Of a stretch of 64,000 nucleotides of DNA, positions 8,860 through 18,210 are shown one piece after another (position 1 is the first letter of the stretch; each line of letters begins with the position of its first letter). A model generated the notes under the pieces. The model was given only the letters and a program-made list of their open reading frames with translations, ran no database searches and was not told the origin of the DNA. The translations under genes were made by a program, and so were the position numbers. Source of the DNA: Microbulbifer agarilyticus (GTDB taxonomy: Bacteria > Pseudomonadota > Gammaproteobacteria > Pseudomonadales > Cellvibrionaceae); assembly GCF_019800665.1 (NCBI RefSeq), contig NZ_JAHVKO010000003.1:620001-684000 (forward strand), written 5' to 3'.

Positions 8860-9579
8860 TCAGGGGTTTTCCACATTGTGATAAACCGCCTGCACATCCT
8901 CCAGGTCTTCCAGCATGTTAATAAACTTCTCAAACAGCGCTACGTCGTCACCGCTGATCTGGGTGTAGGTCTGCGGCACAAACTGGATCTCATCCACGTC
9001 GAAATCGATCTCGCCAAAGGCTTCGATCAGTGCCTGTTTGGCCTTGAAGTATTCGGACTGTGGGGCGAATACGGAGAGCTTACCGTCTTCGTTTTCGATG
9101 TCCGTTACGTCCACATCCCCTTCCATCAGGGCTTCCAGTACGGCTTCTTCGTCATCGTGCTTGAAAACGAGAATCGCCAGGTGGTCGAAGCTGTGGCTTA
9201 CGGAGCCCTCGGTGCCGATCTTGGTCTTGGTTTTGGTGAACGCCTGGCGTACATCACCAAAAGTCCGGTTCGGGTTGTCGGTCAGGCACTCGATGATGGC
9301 CATACAGCCACCGGGGCCGAATCCTTCGTAGCGGGCGCGGGAGAAGTCTTCACCGGCGCCGCCCTTGGCCTTGTCGATGGCTTTTTCAATCACATGGGTG
9401 GGCACTTGCTCTTTCTTGGCGCGGTCGATCAGGCTGCGCAGGGCCAGATTGCCGTTGGGGTCAACGCCACCAGACTTTGCGGTCACATAAATCTCACGGC
9501 CATAGCGGCTGTAGACTCTGGCCTTCATGTTCGAGGTCTTGGCCATCGACTCTTTGCGGTTCTGATAGGCTCTGCCCAT
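8860..9579 (-). CDS. YebC/PmpR family protein, YeeN-like paralogue
   Basis: Member of the YebC/TACO1 family (239 aa), whose members are described as DNA-binding regulators or as factors relieving ribosome stalling at proline stretches. It lacks the canonical AGHSKWANI start and instead begins [14 protein letters not shown], resembling E. coli YeeN rather than YebC. This includes [40 protein letters not shown] and a C-terminal [14 protein letters not shown]. The ATG at 9579 was preferred to the frame opening at 9651 because it has GGAG upstream and a family-like start. No ruvC neighbours, which usually accompany true YebC, are present. Confidence 0.9.
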   Translation of the reverse strand: MGRAYQNRKESMAKTSNMKARVYSRYGREIYVTAKSGGVDPNGNLALRSLIDRAKKEQVPTHVIEKAIDKAKGGAGEDFSRARYEGFGPGGCMAIIECLTDNPNRTFGDVRQAFTKTKTKIGTEGSVSHSFDHLAILVFKHDDEEAVLEALMEGDVDVTDIENEDGKLSVFAPQSEYFKAKQALIEAFGEIDFDVDEIQFVPQTYTQISGDDVALFEKFINMLEDLEDVQAVYHNVENP

Positions 9580-9759
9580 GGGTATAGCTCCGGTATCTCG
9601 GGATAGTCGTAATTGGGTAAAGAGGGCGATTTTACTGGCCGGGGAGGCCAATGAGAAGTCGCTGCCGGCTGCTGGGGCTTGCGCAACTGGGCGCCAGGCC
9701 GTTCATTGTCCACACTGTCTAGAAGTGCCCCTTCCCGTTAATTAACCCACAGGTTGGAG

Positions 9760-11076
9760 ATGTCGGTGCTGCAGTCGTCAAACAAGGTGGTCGAGCGTCT
9801 GTTTGCGTTGCGCGCGCACGGCACCACGGTGCGCGGCGAGCTGCTCGCAGGCCTCACCACCTTCGTCACCATGGCCTACGTCGTATTCGTGACGCCCAAT
9901 ATGCTCTCCGGTACCGGTATGGACCCCGGCGCCGTGTTTGTGGCGACCTGTCTGGGTAGTGCGGTGGCCTGCTTCCTGATGGGCTTCTACGCGAATTGGC
10001 CGGTTGGACTGGCGCCGGGGATCGGTTTGACCGCGTTCTTTGCGTATACGGTGGTGGGCGAGATGGGCTACAGCTGGCAGATAGCGCTGGGTGCGGTGTT
10101 TATTGCCGGCGTGCTGTTTGTGGCCATGAGCCTTTCGCGGGTGCGTGAGTGGATTATGAACAGTATCCCTATGTGCCTGCGCTACTCCATGGGGGCAGGG
10201 GTGGGGCTGTTTCTCGGTTTGATTGGGCTCAAGTCGGCGGGCATCGTGGTGCCCAGCGATGCCACTTTACTGTCCCTCGGATCCTTTCGGGAGCCACCAG
10301 CCATGCTCGGTGCACTGTGTTTTCTGCTGATTGCGGTGCTTAGCTTCTGGCGGGTGTTCGGGGCGATCCTGATCAGTATTCTGGTCGTCACCGGTATCGG
10401 GCTGGCGCTGGACTTGGTGGAATACGGTGGTCTGGTGTCCAAGCCGCCGAGCTTGGCAGCTACCTGGATGCAGGTGGATATTCGCGGGGCGCTGGATCTC
10501 AGTATGGTCAGCGTGATCCTAGCGTTTTTATTTATCAATATTTTCGATACCGCCGGTACTTTGATGGGAGTTGCTCACCGTGCCAAATTGATCGAACCGG
10601 ATGGCAGTATCGAGAAACTCCCCCAAGCCTTGAAGGCAGATAGTACCTCGAGTGTGCTGGGCGCCTTTGTGGGCTGCCCACCGGTAACCAGTTTTGTGGA
10701 GAGTGCCGCGGGTGTGGCTGCCGGAGGGCGCACTGGGCTCACCGCCGTGACGGTAGGTGTGCTGTTTCTGTTGTGCGTGTTCTTTGCGCCGCTGGCCGGG
10801 ATGATCCCGGCATATGCCACTGCTGGCGCATTGATTTATGTGGCGATGCTGATGATGGGCGGCATGTCGCATATCGACTGGGAGGATCTCACCGATGCGA
10901 TTCCCGCGGTGGTTACCATGATTATGATGCCGCTGACATTTTCCATCGCCAATGGCATTGCACTTGGGTTTCTGACCTATACCGCGCTGAAATTATTTAC
11001 TGGTCAGCATCGCCAGATCTCTTTAAGTCTGTATATTCTGAGTGCGATTTTTCTCGCGAAATTTGCTTTCCTCTAA
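9760..11076 (+). CDS. NCS2 family purine permease (AzgA/GhxP-like)
   Basis: Inner-membrane nucleobase:cation symporter, 438 aa with about 12-14 hydrophobic segments. Family motifs of the guanine/hypoxanthine/adenine branch are visible: ELLAGLTTFVTMAYVVFVTPNML at the N-terminus, NWPVGLAPGIGLTAFFAYTVV, the substrate-region motif DTAGTLMGVA, then CPPVTSFVESAAGVAAGGRTGLTA. The ATG at 9760 has AGG 6 bases upstream; a TTG two codons earlier (9754) is possible. Substrate choice within purines cannot be read from the sequence. It stands alone, with 124 bases before the next gene. Confidence 0.92.
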   Translation: MSVLQSSNKVVERLFALRAHGTTVRGELLAGLTTFVTMAYVVFVTPNMLSGTGMDPGAVFVATCLGSAVACFLMGFYANWPVGLAPGIGLTAFFAYTVVGEMGYSWQIALGAVFIAGVLFVAMSLSRVREWIMNSIPMCLRYSMGAGVGLFLGLIGLKSAGIVVPSDATLLSLGSFREPPAMLGALCFLLIAVLSFWRVFGAILISILVVTGIGLALDLVEYGGLVSKPPSLAATWMQVDIRGALDLSMVSVILAFLFINIFDTAGTLMGVAHRAKLIEPDGSIEKLPQALKADSTSSVLGAFVGCPPVTSFVESAAGVAAGGRTGLTAVTVGVLFLLCVFFAPLAGMIPAYATAGALIYVAMLMMGGMSHIDWEDLTDAIPAVVTMIMMPLTFSIANGIALGFLTYTALKLFTGQHRQISLSLYILSAIFLAKFAFL

Positions 11077-11200
11077 CCCGGCGAGTGCATAGCCGGGCTG
11101 TGGTGAGAGGCTATTCGCAGGGAAGGGAAAAGAGAAGGGAACAAAAGCGGAACTGTTTTTGCAGAGTTAATCTACCGCCGCACTGCTAAGGAGAAGCCAC

Positions 11201-12511
11201 TTGCCACCGTTGCCACCGATCCGCACTGAAATGAGCCCCGAGAGCCTTAGCCAGTGGCTGCGTGATCTCGCGCAGCTCACTATTGCCTCGGTACACCCGG
11301 ACAACCTGTTTGCGGAACAGCTTCCGGCCCCGGGGCGTAAAACGCTGGTAGTGGGTGCCGGTAAGGCCAGTGCAGCTATGGCAGCGGCACTAGAGCGCGC
11401 GTGGTACCAGCAGTATCCACAGGCAGATATCTCCGGGGTTGTAGTAACTCGCTACGGGCATGCTGCGCAGTGCGAGAAGATCGAGGTATTGGAAGCGGCG
11501 CACCCAATGCCGGATAACCTCGGAGAGCAGGCGGCCAAGCGGATGCTTGCCTCCGTTGAAGCGCTCGGGGAAGAGGACCTGGTTTTGGCTCTTGTTTCTG
11601 GCGGTGGCTCCGCGCTGATGAGCCTGCCGGCGCCGGGGCTCACCTTGCAACAGAAGCAATCGATTAATAAGGCGTTGTTGCGCAGCGGCGCGCCGATTTG
11701 TGAGATCAATACCGTGCGCCGTCACCTGTCGGCAATCAAGGGCGGGCGCTTGGCTGCCGCTGCACATCCTGCACGTGTAGTGACCTATCTAATTTCTGAT
11801 GTCCCCGGGGATGATCCTACGCTGATTGCCTCGGGGCCCACCTTGCCGGATAACACCACCGCGGCCGACGCCCTGGAAATCCTGCTGCGCTATCAGATAA
11901 ACCTCGAGCCCGAGGTACGCGCGCATCTCGAAGCTGCAACGGAATCCCCGCGTCCGGATGATGCTGGCTTTGCACGCGACCAATCCGTGATGCTTGCCAA
12001 AGCGGCGGACGCACTGGAAGCTGCACGCAGCGCGGCGCTGGCGGCGGGTGTCGAGGTGCGTGTGCTGGGTGATGACCTTGAAGGAGAGGCGCGGGAGCTG
12101 GGTGCCGAGCACGCCGCGATGGCGCTGGATGTGCAAGAAGAACTCCGCCAGCCTTTGCTGATATTGTCCAGCGGCGAAACTAGCGTCACGGTGACTGGCA
12201 ATGGTCGCGGCGGGCGCAATGTGGAGTATCTGTTGGGGCTGTTCGATGGGTTAAAAGGGGCGCCGGGTATCTATGGCCTGGCCATCGACACCGATGGCAT
12301 CGACGGCTCCGAAGACAACGCCGGCGCATCGTTTGCGCCAGACGACTGGGCCAAGATGCAGTCGCAAGGCCTGCAACCAACTACCTATCTCGCTAACAAC
12401 GACGCTTACAGCTTCTTCGCGGAGCTGGGCAACCTGATTGTGACGGGGCCAACCCGTACTAATGTTAACGATTTTCGCGCAATTCTGGTGCTGCCAGCTG
12501 GGGATAACTAG
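11201..12511 (+). CDS. ttuD: glycerate 2-kinase (DUF4147/MOFRL family)
   Basis: Class II glycerate kinase (436 aa), converting D-glycerate to 2-phosphoglycerate. It has an N-terminal DUF4147 domain with VVGAGKASAAMAAALE, LVSGGGSALMSLP and RRHLSAIKGGRLA, and a C-terminal MOFRL domain with LSSGETSVTVTGNGRGGRNVEYLLGL and DTDGIDGSEDNAGA. Relatives have been called hydroxypyruvate reductase TtuD; the kinase function is now better supported for the family. The TTG start at 11201 is supported by AAGGAG 7 bases upstream; the first ATG comes ten codons later. It precedes pyruvate kinase by 84 bases, a metabolic pairing also known in pseudomonads. Confidence 0.9.
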   Translation: MPPLPPIRTEMSPESLSQWLRDLAQLTIASVHPDNLFAEQLPAPGRKTLVVGAGKASAAMAAALERAWYQQYPQADISGVVVTRYGHAAQCEKIEVLEAAHPMPDNLGEQAAKRMLASVEALGEEDLVLALVSGGGSALMSLPAPGLTLQQKQSINKALLRSGAPICEINTVRRHLSAIKGGRLAAAAHPARVVTYLISDVPGDDPTLIASGPTLPDNTTAADALEILLRYQINLEPEVRAHLEAATESPRPDDAGFARDQSVMLAKAADALEAARSAALAAGVEVRVLGDDLEGEARELGAEHAAMALDVQEELRQPLLILSSGETSVTVTGNGRGGRNVEYLLGLFDGLKGAPGIYGLAIDTDGIDGSEDNAGASFAPDDWAKMQSQGLQPTTYLANNDAYSFFAELGNLIVTGPTRTNVNDFRAILVLPAGDN

Positions 12512-12595
12512 AAAGCCAGGCCCGTCGGGGCAGGATTGCTGGCTAAGCTGAGTCTATAGACCCGGACTCGCTCGCAAGTTGCCAGAGAAACCTCC

Positions 12596-14071
12596 ATGCC
12601 CCACATCCCCACGGTCCAACCGGCCACCTCGCCTTTTCGCCGCACCAAGATCGTTGCCACACTGGGCCCAGCCAGTGACAAGCCCGGTGTGCTGGAGAAG
12701 TTGATTGCTGCCGGTGTAGACGTGGTGCGCCTCAACTTTTCTCACGGCACTGCCGAAGACCACCGCCGCCGCTTGAAGCAGGTGCGCGAGATCGCCGAAC
12801 ACCAGGGGAAAACCGTGGCGGCGCTGGGTGACCTGCAGGGGCCCAAAATCCGTATCGCCCGTTTCCGCGAAAATCGCGTCATCCTGCATGAAGGGGAGCG
12901 CTTTCTGCTGGATATGGAGCTTGACGCCAATGCCGGTGACGAGACGCGTGTGGGCTGCGACTACAAAGAACTGGTCAGCGATGTAACGGCCGGCGATGTA
13001 TTGCTGCTGGACGACGGGCGGGTAATCCTGAATGTGGAGCAGGTAACCGAGCGTCATGTGCTGACAACCGTGGTGGTTGGCGGCAGCCTCTCCAATAACA
13101 AGGGTATCAACAAGCAGGGCGGTGGGCTGTCTGCCGCAGCCCTCACCGACAAAGACAAGCGTGACCTCAAAACCGCCATCGATATTGGTGTCGATTACCT
13201 GGCGGTCTCCTTCCCGCGCAGCGCCGAGGACATGCTGGAAGCCCGGGAATTGTTGGGTGAGGAGGGCAAGCATATCGGGCTGGTGGCCAAGGTCGAGCGC
13301 GCCGAGGCCGTGGCGGATCACGACACCCTGGACGATATCATCCGCGCTTCAGAAGCGGTGATGGTGGCCCGCGGCGACCTGGGGGTGGAAATTGGGGATG
13401 CCGCCCTGATCGGGGTACAGAAGCGCATGATCAAGCGCGCCCGCCAGCTCAACCGCGCGGTGATTACCGCCACCCAGATGATGGAAACCATGATTACCGC
13501 ACCGCTGCCCACCCGGGCGGAGGTCTTTGATGTGGCCAATGCAGTACTCGATGGCACTGATGCGGTGATGCTCTCGGCCGAAACCGCCGCCGGCGGCTTT
13601 CCCGTGGAGGCGGTGGAGGCCATGCACCGCCTGTGCCTGGGCGCGGAGCGCGAACGCTCGGCCCAGGAGTCCGGTCATCGCATGCATCAGGGGTTTACCC
13701 GCATCGACGAGACCATCTCCCTCTCCGCCATGTATGCTGCCAATCATCTGGAGCGGGTCACCGCCATCGCCTGTATGACTCAGACCGGCTACACGGCCCT
13801 AATTGCCTCACGTATTCGTTCCGGCCTGCCGATTGTTGGCCTTGCCCATGAGCCTGTCGCGCAGCGGCGGATGGCGCTGTACCGCGGGGTAATCTCCGTG
13901 CTGTTCGTGCCCGGCGACGACGAGGGCGACCGCGAGCTCAACCAGCGCGCCCTGGATACCCTGCGGGCCCGCGGCATTGTCGATGAGGGCGATCGGGTGA
14001 TTTTGATTCGCGGTGATCTGATGCAGTCCCACGGTGGTACCAATACTCTGAAGATCCTCGACGTCTGCTGA
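12596..14071 (+). CDS. pyk: pyruvate kinase
   Basis: Transfers phosphate from phosphoenolpyruvate to ADP. The 491-aa protein shows [56 protein letters not shown], the catalytic-Lys region [32 protein letters not shown] and [22 protein letters not shown], then the C-terminal domain ending in a GGTN motif. It is closest to the PykA type. Downstream of glycerate kinase, it lets 2-phosphoglycerate (via enolase elsewhere) flow to pyruvate. There is no obvious terminator before the moa leader. Confidence 0.96.
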   Translation: MPHIPTVQPATSPFRRTKIVATLGPASDKPGVLEKLIAAGVDVVRLNFSHGTAEDHRRRLKQVREIAEHQGKTVAALGDLQGPKIRIARFRENRVILHEGERFLLDMELDANAGDETRVGCDYKELVSDVTAGDVLLLDDGRVILNVEQVTERHVLTTVVVGGSLSNNKGINKQGGGLSAAALTDKDKRDLKTAIDIGVDYLAVSFPRSAEDMLEARELLGEEGKHIGLVAKVERAEAVADHDTLDDIIRASEAVMVARGDLGVEIGDAALIGVQKRMIKRARQLNRAVITATQMMETMITAPLPTRAEVFDVANAVLDGTDAVMLSAETAAGGFPVEAVEAMHRLCLGAERERSAQESGHRMHQGFTRIDETISLSAMYAANHLERVTAIACMTQTGYTALIASRIRSGLPIVGLAHEPVAQRRMALYRGVISVLFVPGDDEGDRELNQRALDTLRARGIVDEGDRVILIRGDLMQSHGGTNTLKILDVC

Positions 14072-14291
14072 TTCAGCGAGGCGCGAGATTGGCGGTGAAA
14101 TTGCATTTAGACAGGTGGATGTGGTTAGAATACGGATGGTAGTGCCGAAACTACCTGTAATTTGAAGCTAATCTTGAACAGAGGACTGTGCTGCAGATGG
14201 CCTGAATCGGGCCTCGATTTAAACACTGTCTAAACGAACGATATAAACAACACCGAGCCTGCATTCCTAAGTCATCGATGAGTGAGCGATA

Positions 14292-14371
14292 CGGGATGTA
14301 GGCCGCGAGCGGCAACGCCGCACGCCAGGGTCGCAAGGGAAACCGAACGGCCTCCCGCATTTGGAAAGGTG
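14292..14371 (+). promoter_or_regulatory. probable molybdenum-cofactor (Moco) riboswitch
   Basis: The last 80 bases before moaA fold into a compact RNA. CGGGA (14292-14296) pairs with TCCCG (14353-14357), and GGCCG (14301-14305) pairs with CGGCC (14348-14352), leaving TGTA bulged. Inner GC-rich arms carry CGCCAGGG, GCAAGGG and AAACCGAAC. The moaA Shine-Dalgarno GGAAAGG follows directly. Position and these segments agree with the Moco RNA motif known upstream of enterobacterial moaA. No exact consensus could be checked, so the class is assigned by recognition. The arrangement suggests translational control. Confidence 0.75.
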
Positions 14372-15355
14372 ATGAAGGAAAACCGCGTATTGGAAGACGG
14401 TCATGGCCGTCGTTTCTACTATCTGCGCCTGTCGGTGACAGATGTCTGCAACTTCCGTTGCGACTACTGCCTGCCCGACGGCTACCAGGCCAGCCCCAAG
14501 CAGCCCGACCTCAGCGTCGCGGAAGCCACCACCGTCATGCGCGCCTTCGCCCAGCTCGGCACCAGAAAGGTGCGCCTGACCGGCGGCGAACCCTCTTTAC
14601 GCAAAGATCTCCCGCAACTCATCCAGGCCGCAAAGACCACCCCGGGCATCCGCCGCGTCGCCGTCACCAGCAACGGCTACAAGTTGCCTACTGCCATCGA
14701 CACCTGGCACCACGCGGGCCTCGACCAGCTCAATATCAGTATCGACAGCCTCGACCCCAGTGAATTTGCCCACATAACCGGCCACGATTGCCTGCCTAAA
14801 ATTCTCACCGGTATCGACCGCGCACTGGAATTGGGCGTGCAAACCAAGGTCAACGCTGTGCTGCTCAGCGACGGTGCGCGCAATCGGCTGCAGCAGTTTC
14901 TCGCCTGGCTCAAAACCACTCCAGTCACCCTCCGCTTTATTGAGCTGATGCAGACCGGTGACAATCGCGACTACTTCGCCAGCAACCACCTGCGCGGCGC
15001 CGAAATCGAGCAGCTATTGATCGAAACCGGCTGGCAAATACTCCCTCGCGCCATCGATGCCGGCCCCGCCCGTGAATACGTCCACCCCGACTACGCCGGC
15101 CGCATCGGCTTGATTACGCCCTACAGCAAAGACTTCTGCAGTAGCTGCAACCGCCTGCGCATCTCCGCCCAGGGCAAATTGCACCTGTGCCTGTTTTCCG
15201 ATGCCGGCATTGATCTGCGCCACGCCATTCGCGATGGCGATGCCAGTGCGCTGGCGGAAAGCGTAAGAACCATGATCGGCAATAAAGAAGTCAGCCACTA
15301 TTTGCAGCAGGGAAATACGGGAGGAACAGAAAACCTCTCGATAATTGGTGGCTAA
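14372..15355 (+). CDS. moaA: GTP 3',8-cyclase MoaA (radical SAM)
   Basis: First step of molybdenum cofactor synthesis: radical-SAM cyclisation of GTP, completed to cPMP with MoaC. In the 327-aa product the radical-SAM cluster is C26-x3-C30-x2-C33 (CNFRCDYC). The SAM GGE motif is in RLTGGEPSLRKD. The C-terminal second 4Fe-4S cluster is in FCSSCNRLRISAQGKLHLCLF, and the protein ends in the essential Gly-Gly. The frame is open to 14282, but that part overlaps the riboswitch fold. The ATG at 14372 (or the GTG just before it) with GGAAAGG upstream is the sensible start. Confidence 0.95.
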   Translation: MKENRVLEDGHGRRFYYLRLSVTDVCNFRCDYCLPDGYQASPKQPDLSVAEATTVMRAFAQLGTRKVRLTGGEPSLRKDLPQLIQAAKTTPGIRRVAVTSNGYKLPTAIDTWHHAGLDQLNISIDSLDPSEFAHITGHDCLPKILTGIDRALELGVQTKVNAVLLSDGARNRLQQFLAWLKTTPVTLRFIELMQTGDNRDYFASNHLRGAEIEQLLIETGWQILPRAIDAGPAREYVHPDYAGRIGLITPYSKDFCSSCNRLRISAQGKLHLCLFSDAGIDLRHAIRDGDASALAESVRTMIGNKEVSHYLQQGNTGGTENLSIIGG

Positions 15356-15403
15356 GCCAAAAATTTAACGCTTACGAAGTAGTAAATCGGACTCGAAGCG
15401 GGT

Positions 15404-15504
15404 GCGCTAGGGGGCTGGTTTTCAGGATCGTCGCAAACAGGATGTTTGCGCCGAAACGCCCAGGGATGGGTTCACAGTGGTCCTGAAAACCAGCCCCCTA
15501 GCGC
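15404..15504. repeat. perfect 24-bp inverted repeat with nested hairpin
   Basis: Arms 15404-15427 and 15481-15504 are exact reverse complements. The 53-base interior holds a second 7-bp stem (15432-15438 with 15444-15450) and the segment CCCAGGGATGGGTTCACAG. I recall similar 'CAGGGATG..TTCAC' segments as a dispersed intergenic repeat in marine gammaproteobacteria, but could not verify this. It lies between moaA and moaB, so it may stabilise or attenuate the mRNA. Confidence 0.85.
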
Positions 15505-15564
15505 GCCAGCGCCACAAACCAACAACAAAGTACCCAACATCAAAGGCCGCGACGGAGCACAAAA

Positions 15565-16080
15565 ATGTCCCACGCCCCACTAGACCCAAATCAAAAACTG
15601 AACATCGCCGTTCTCACCGTTTCCGACACCCGAACCGAAGAAAACGATACCTCTGGCAAATACCTGGTAGAAGCCCTGCAGGCAGACGGCCACAACCTGG
15701 CCGACAAAGCCATCGTCATCGACGACAAATACCTGCTGCGTGCCCAAGTCTCCGCCTGGATTGCCGACCCCGAAGTACAAGTAATTATTTCTACCGGCGG
15801 CACCGGTTTTGCCGGCCGCGACTCCACCCCAGAAGCGCTCGCCCCCCTATTCGATAAACATATCGACGGCTTCGGCGAAATGTTCCGCTCCATCAGTTAC
15901 GAAGAAATTGGCTCCTCCACCATTCAGTCCCGCGCACTGGCCGGCATCGCCAACCGCACCCTGATCGCCTGCCTGCCCGGTTCCACCGGTGCGTGCAAAA
16001 CCGGCTGGACCAAACTGCTGCAGGAACAGCTCACCGCAAGTCACAAGCCCTGTAACTTCGTTGGCTATCTAACCAAGTAA
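15565..16080 (+). CDS. moaB: molybdopterin adenylyltransferase-type protein MoaB
   Basis: MogA/MoaB-fold protein (171 aa) of molybdenum cofactor synthesis, probably a molybdopterin adenylyltransferase. Signatures are [16 protein letters not shown] near the N-terminus, [20 protein letters not shown] in the middle, and [20 protein letters not shown] near the C-terminus, which bind molybdopterin in the family. The length matches E. coli MoaB. CGGAG precedes the ATG. It is separated from moaA by 209 bases containing the large inverted repeat, while moaC follows after 22 bases. Confidence 0.95.
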   Translation: MSHAPLDPNQKLNIAVLTVSDTRTEENDTSGKYLVEALQADGHNLADKAIVIDDKYLLRAQVSAWIADPEVQVIISTGGTGFAGRDSTPEALAPLFDKHIDGFGEMFRSISYEEIGSSTIQSRALAGIANRTLIACLPGSTGACKTGWTKLLQEQLTASHKPCNFVGYLTK

Positions 16081-16102
16081 TTTGCCCAAGGTTGCCCAAT
16101 TC

Positions 16103-16594
16103 ATGACCCTGACACACCTCAACCAGCAAGGCGAAGCCAGCATGGTCGATGTCACCGACAAAGACATCACCGACCGCTCCGCCCGCGCCGTCTCCGCCGT
16201 CGCCATGTCCGCAGAAGCCTTCGCGCAACTGCAAGCGGGTAACAACAAAAAGGGCGATGTGCTCGCCACCGCCCGCATCGCCGGCATCCAGGCCGCCAAG
16301 AAAACCGCCGACCTGATCCCGCTGTGCCACCCGCTGGCATTAACCAAGGTGAAGGTGGACTTTGAACTGGATGAGGCCAATTCCACCGTGAATATCGCCA
16401 GCTTCTGTCGCCTCGCCGGCCGCACCGGCGTGGAAATGGAAGCGCTGACCGCCGCCAGTGTGGCCGCGCTGACTATTTACGATATGTGCAAAGCCGTAGA
16501 CCCGGCCATGGTGATCGGGCCCACCAAGCTTCAGGAAAAGATCGGTGGCAAGCGCGGGCACTGGACACCGGAAGCCGCGGAGGAAAAGCCGTGA
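16103..16594 (+). CDS. moaC: cyclic pyranopterin monophosphate synthase MoaC
   Basis: Converts the MoaA product into cPMP. The 163-aa protein has the N-terminal [42 protein letters not shown] (with the conserved active-site KGDV, Lys and His residues) and [23 protein letters not shown] near the C-terminus. The start was set at ATG 16103, giving an E. coli-like N-terminus. The frame could also open at a TTG at 16082. The stop overlaps the moaD start (GTGA). Confidence 0.96.
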   Translation: MTLTHLNQQGEASMVDVTDKDITDRSARAVSAVAMSAEAFAQLQAGNNKKGDVLATARIAGIQAAKKTADLIPLCHPLALTKVKVDFELDEANSTVNIASFCRLAGRTGVEMEALTAASVAALTIYDMCKAVDPAMVIGPTKLQEKIGGKRGHWTPEAAEEKP

Positions 16595-16839
16595 TCAACG
16601 TACTGTTTTTTGCCAGCCTACGGGAGCAGTTGGGCTGCGAAGGTCTGCGAGCAGAAGCGACAGGTATTACCGATATTGCAGGCCTGCGCACCAGCCTCGC
16701 GGCCAAGGGCAGTAAGTGGCAGGCGGCGCTGGCCAGTGATCAGCTGCAGGTGGCGTTGAACCAGAAACTGTCGAGCATGGACGCCGCGGTCAAAGATGGC
16801 GATGAGGTTGCCTTCTTCCCGCCGGTGACAGGAGGCTGA
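16591..16839 (+). CDS. moaD: molybdopterin synthase sulfur-carrier subunit MoaD
   Basis: Ubiquitin-like sulfur carrier (82 aa) whose C-terminal glycine thiocarboxylate supplies sulfur to cPMP. It starts with GTG at 16591 ([16 protein letters not shown]) inside the moaC stop codon, with GGAGG upstream, and ends in FFPPVTGG, the diagnostic Gly-Gly tail. A longer ATG-initiated frame from 16486 would run through moaC in another phase and is not credible. Confidence 0.94.
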   Translation: MINVLFFASLREQLGCEGLRAEATGITDIAGLRTSLAAKGSKWQAALASDQLQVALNQKLSSMDAAVKDGDEVAFFPPVTGG

Positions 16840-16840
16840 C

Positions 16841-17320
16841 GTGCCGCTGGAAATTTCTATTTCCGTTCAGGCTGAAGGGTTTGACCCGGGCGCGGAGTAC
16901 AACCTGTTACGCAGTGAAAACTATGTGGACGGTGCCACAGCGATGTTTGTGGGTAACGTGCGAGACTTTTCCCCTGCGGAGTCGGGTGAACAGCAATCGG
17001 TAGCGGTACTGGAGCTGGAGCACTACCCCGGTATGGCGGAATCCGCCCTGACCGATATCGCCCGGCAGGCAGCGCAGCGCTGGCCGCTGGGGCGCGTGCG
17101 AATTGTGCACCGCTATGGCCCGCTCGCTGCCGGCGACGAGATTGTGTTTGTGGGCGCGACCTCGGCCCACCGTCAGGCTGCACTGGATGCCTGCGCATTT
17201 ATTATGGACTTCCTGAAAAGCCGAGCCCCCTTCTGGAAGAAGGAGTTCGCCAAAGGCTCGGAGGAAGGCGACTGGGTGCAGGCGCGCAACAGTGACGAAG
17301 AAGCATTGAAGAAATGGTGA
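16841..17320 (+). CDS. moaE: molybdopterin synthase catalytic subunit MoaE
   Basis: Large subunit of molybdopterin synthase, which inserts dithiolene sulfur into cPMP from MoaD. At 159 aa it has the normal size. Visible motifs are GATAMFVGNVRDFS, LELEHYPGMAE, VRIVHRYGPLAAGDEIVFVGATSAHRQAA and the active-site lysine motif FLKSRAPFWKKE. The GTG start at 16841 has AGGAGG about 6 bases upstream and lies one base after the moaD stop, so the subunits are made together. It is the last gene of the moa operon. Confidence 0.96.
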   Translation: MPLEISISVQAEGFDPGAEYNLLRSENYVDGATAMFVGNVRDFSPAESGEQQSVAVLELEHYPGMAESALTDIARQAAQRWPLGRVRIVHRYGPLAAGDEIVFVGATSAHRQAALDACAFIMDFLKSRAPFWKKEFAKGSEEGDWVQARNSDEEALKKW

Positions 17321-17689
17321 ACTGCTCGATCGGGTTTGTGAGTGCTTGCAAACCCCGCGGGTGTCATTTATTAATGCTTTAACAGGCTTGAGCCACAAAA
17401 ATATGACCCGGTTCCGCGCTTAGCGGCGAAATTGTGACCTGGTGCGCAAGAATGCTTCGCTTGAGGCTCGTGATACCTGTCACAAAATCGAGCTTCTTTC
17501 TCTTGTCCTTTGAATTTTAAGAAAAAATTCTTATCGCACTCTCTGCGCGAGTTTTGAAACGCCTCACATCTCCCACCCACTTGCTTGCAATACAATCCCC
17601 CGCCTAAGAATGCGTATTCGACCTTCGTTGGAAAAGTGACGGGCGAGTCCGCAGCTAATAAAAAAGGTTGGGTTTGAGGTAAAAGGGAT
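17321..17689. other. 369-bp intergenic region before the envelope operon
   Basis: No credible coding frame. It has a short AAGAA/TTCTT hairpin around 17519-17532 and a CCGC/GCGG pair near 17416-17431. AT content rises toward the next gene. It presumably carries the promoter of the downstream operon, but I found no convincing -35/-10 pair with proper spacing. Confidence 0.5.
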
Positions 17690-18208
17690 ATGTGCAGAGT
17701 TCTGATGGCGACCGTTTTGCTGATGCTGGCGGTGGTGACCAATGCCCAGGGGGCCAACCAGGTAAGCCGCGAAGAGATCCGCGGGCTCGACGAGCAGATT
17801 CAGGATGTAAAGAAAGATGTGATCAGTCTTACGTCCGAGCTCAATCGCCTGGAAGAGAAGCTGCTGTTCCCGTCCAACACTCAGGTCGCCCTGTTTGTTT
17901 CCCTTCCCAACAGCTCAGAATTCAGTCTTGAATCTGTCGAGGTGAAGCTCGATAACCAGGTGGTCGCTCACCACCTATATACCTACCGCGAAATCGAAGC
18001 CCTGCAGTTGGGTGGGGTACAGCGTATCCATACCGCCAATGTGCAGACCGGCCCGCACCCGCTGGAAGTGACTTACTTCGGCAAGTCCAAGTCCGGCAAA
18101 GAGTACCGTGCGACAGCAAGTTACAGTGTGGAAAAAGCGGTGGGTCCCAAGTTTGTTGAGATCCAGATTGCCGGCAACCAGTCCGCCATCAACTTCAAGG
18201 ACTGGTAA
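17690..18208 (+). CDS. exported coiled-coil/beta protein, first gene of envelope operon
   Basis: Family not recognised. The 172-aa product has a probable signal peptide (MCRVLMATVLLMLAVVTNAQ, cleaved near residue 20). A short coiled coil follows (about 25-55, SREEIRGLDEQIQDVKKDVISLTSELNRLEEKL with heptad-like spacing), then a beta-rich domain (VALFVSL, VEVKLDNQVV, HPLEVTYFG, YRATASYSVEK) resembling an Ig or carboxypeptidase-regulatory fold. AAAAGGG precedes the start. It lies 2 bases before the next TPR gene, so it is part of the operon that encodes a TolQ/TolR/TonB-like module. A periplasmic scaffold role is inference only. Confidence 0.8.
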   Translation: MCRVLMATVLLMLAVVTNAQGANQVSREEIRGLDEQIQDVKKDVISLTSELNRLEEKLLFPSNTQVALFVSLPNSSEFSLESVEVKLDNQVVAHHLYTYREIEALQLGGVQRIHTANVQTGPHPLEVTYFGKSKSGKEYRATASYSVEKAVGPKFVEIQIAGNQSAINFKDW

Positions 18209-18210
18209 GC

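Noticed and set aside
7079..8860. Type VI secretion gene cluster around the Tae4-like effector
   Set aside because: Neighbouring genes are msrA-like and yebC-like. No Hcp, VgrG, PAAR or Tss gene is present in the window.
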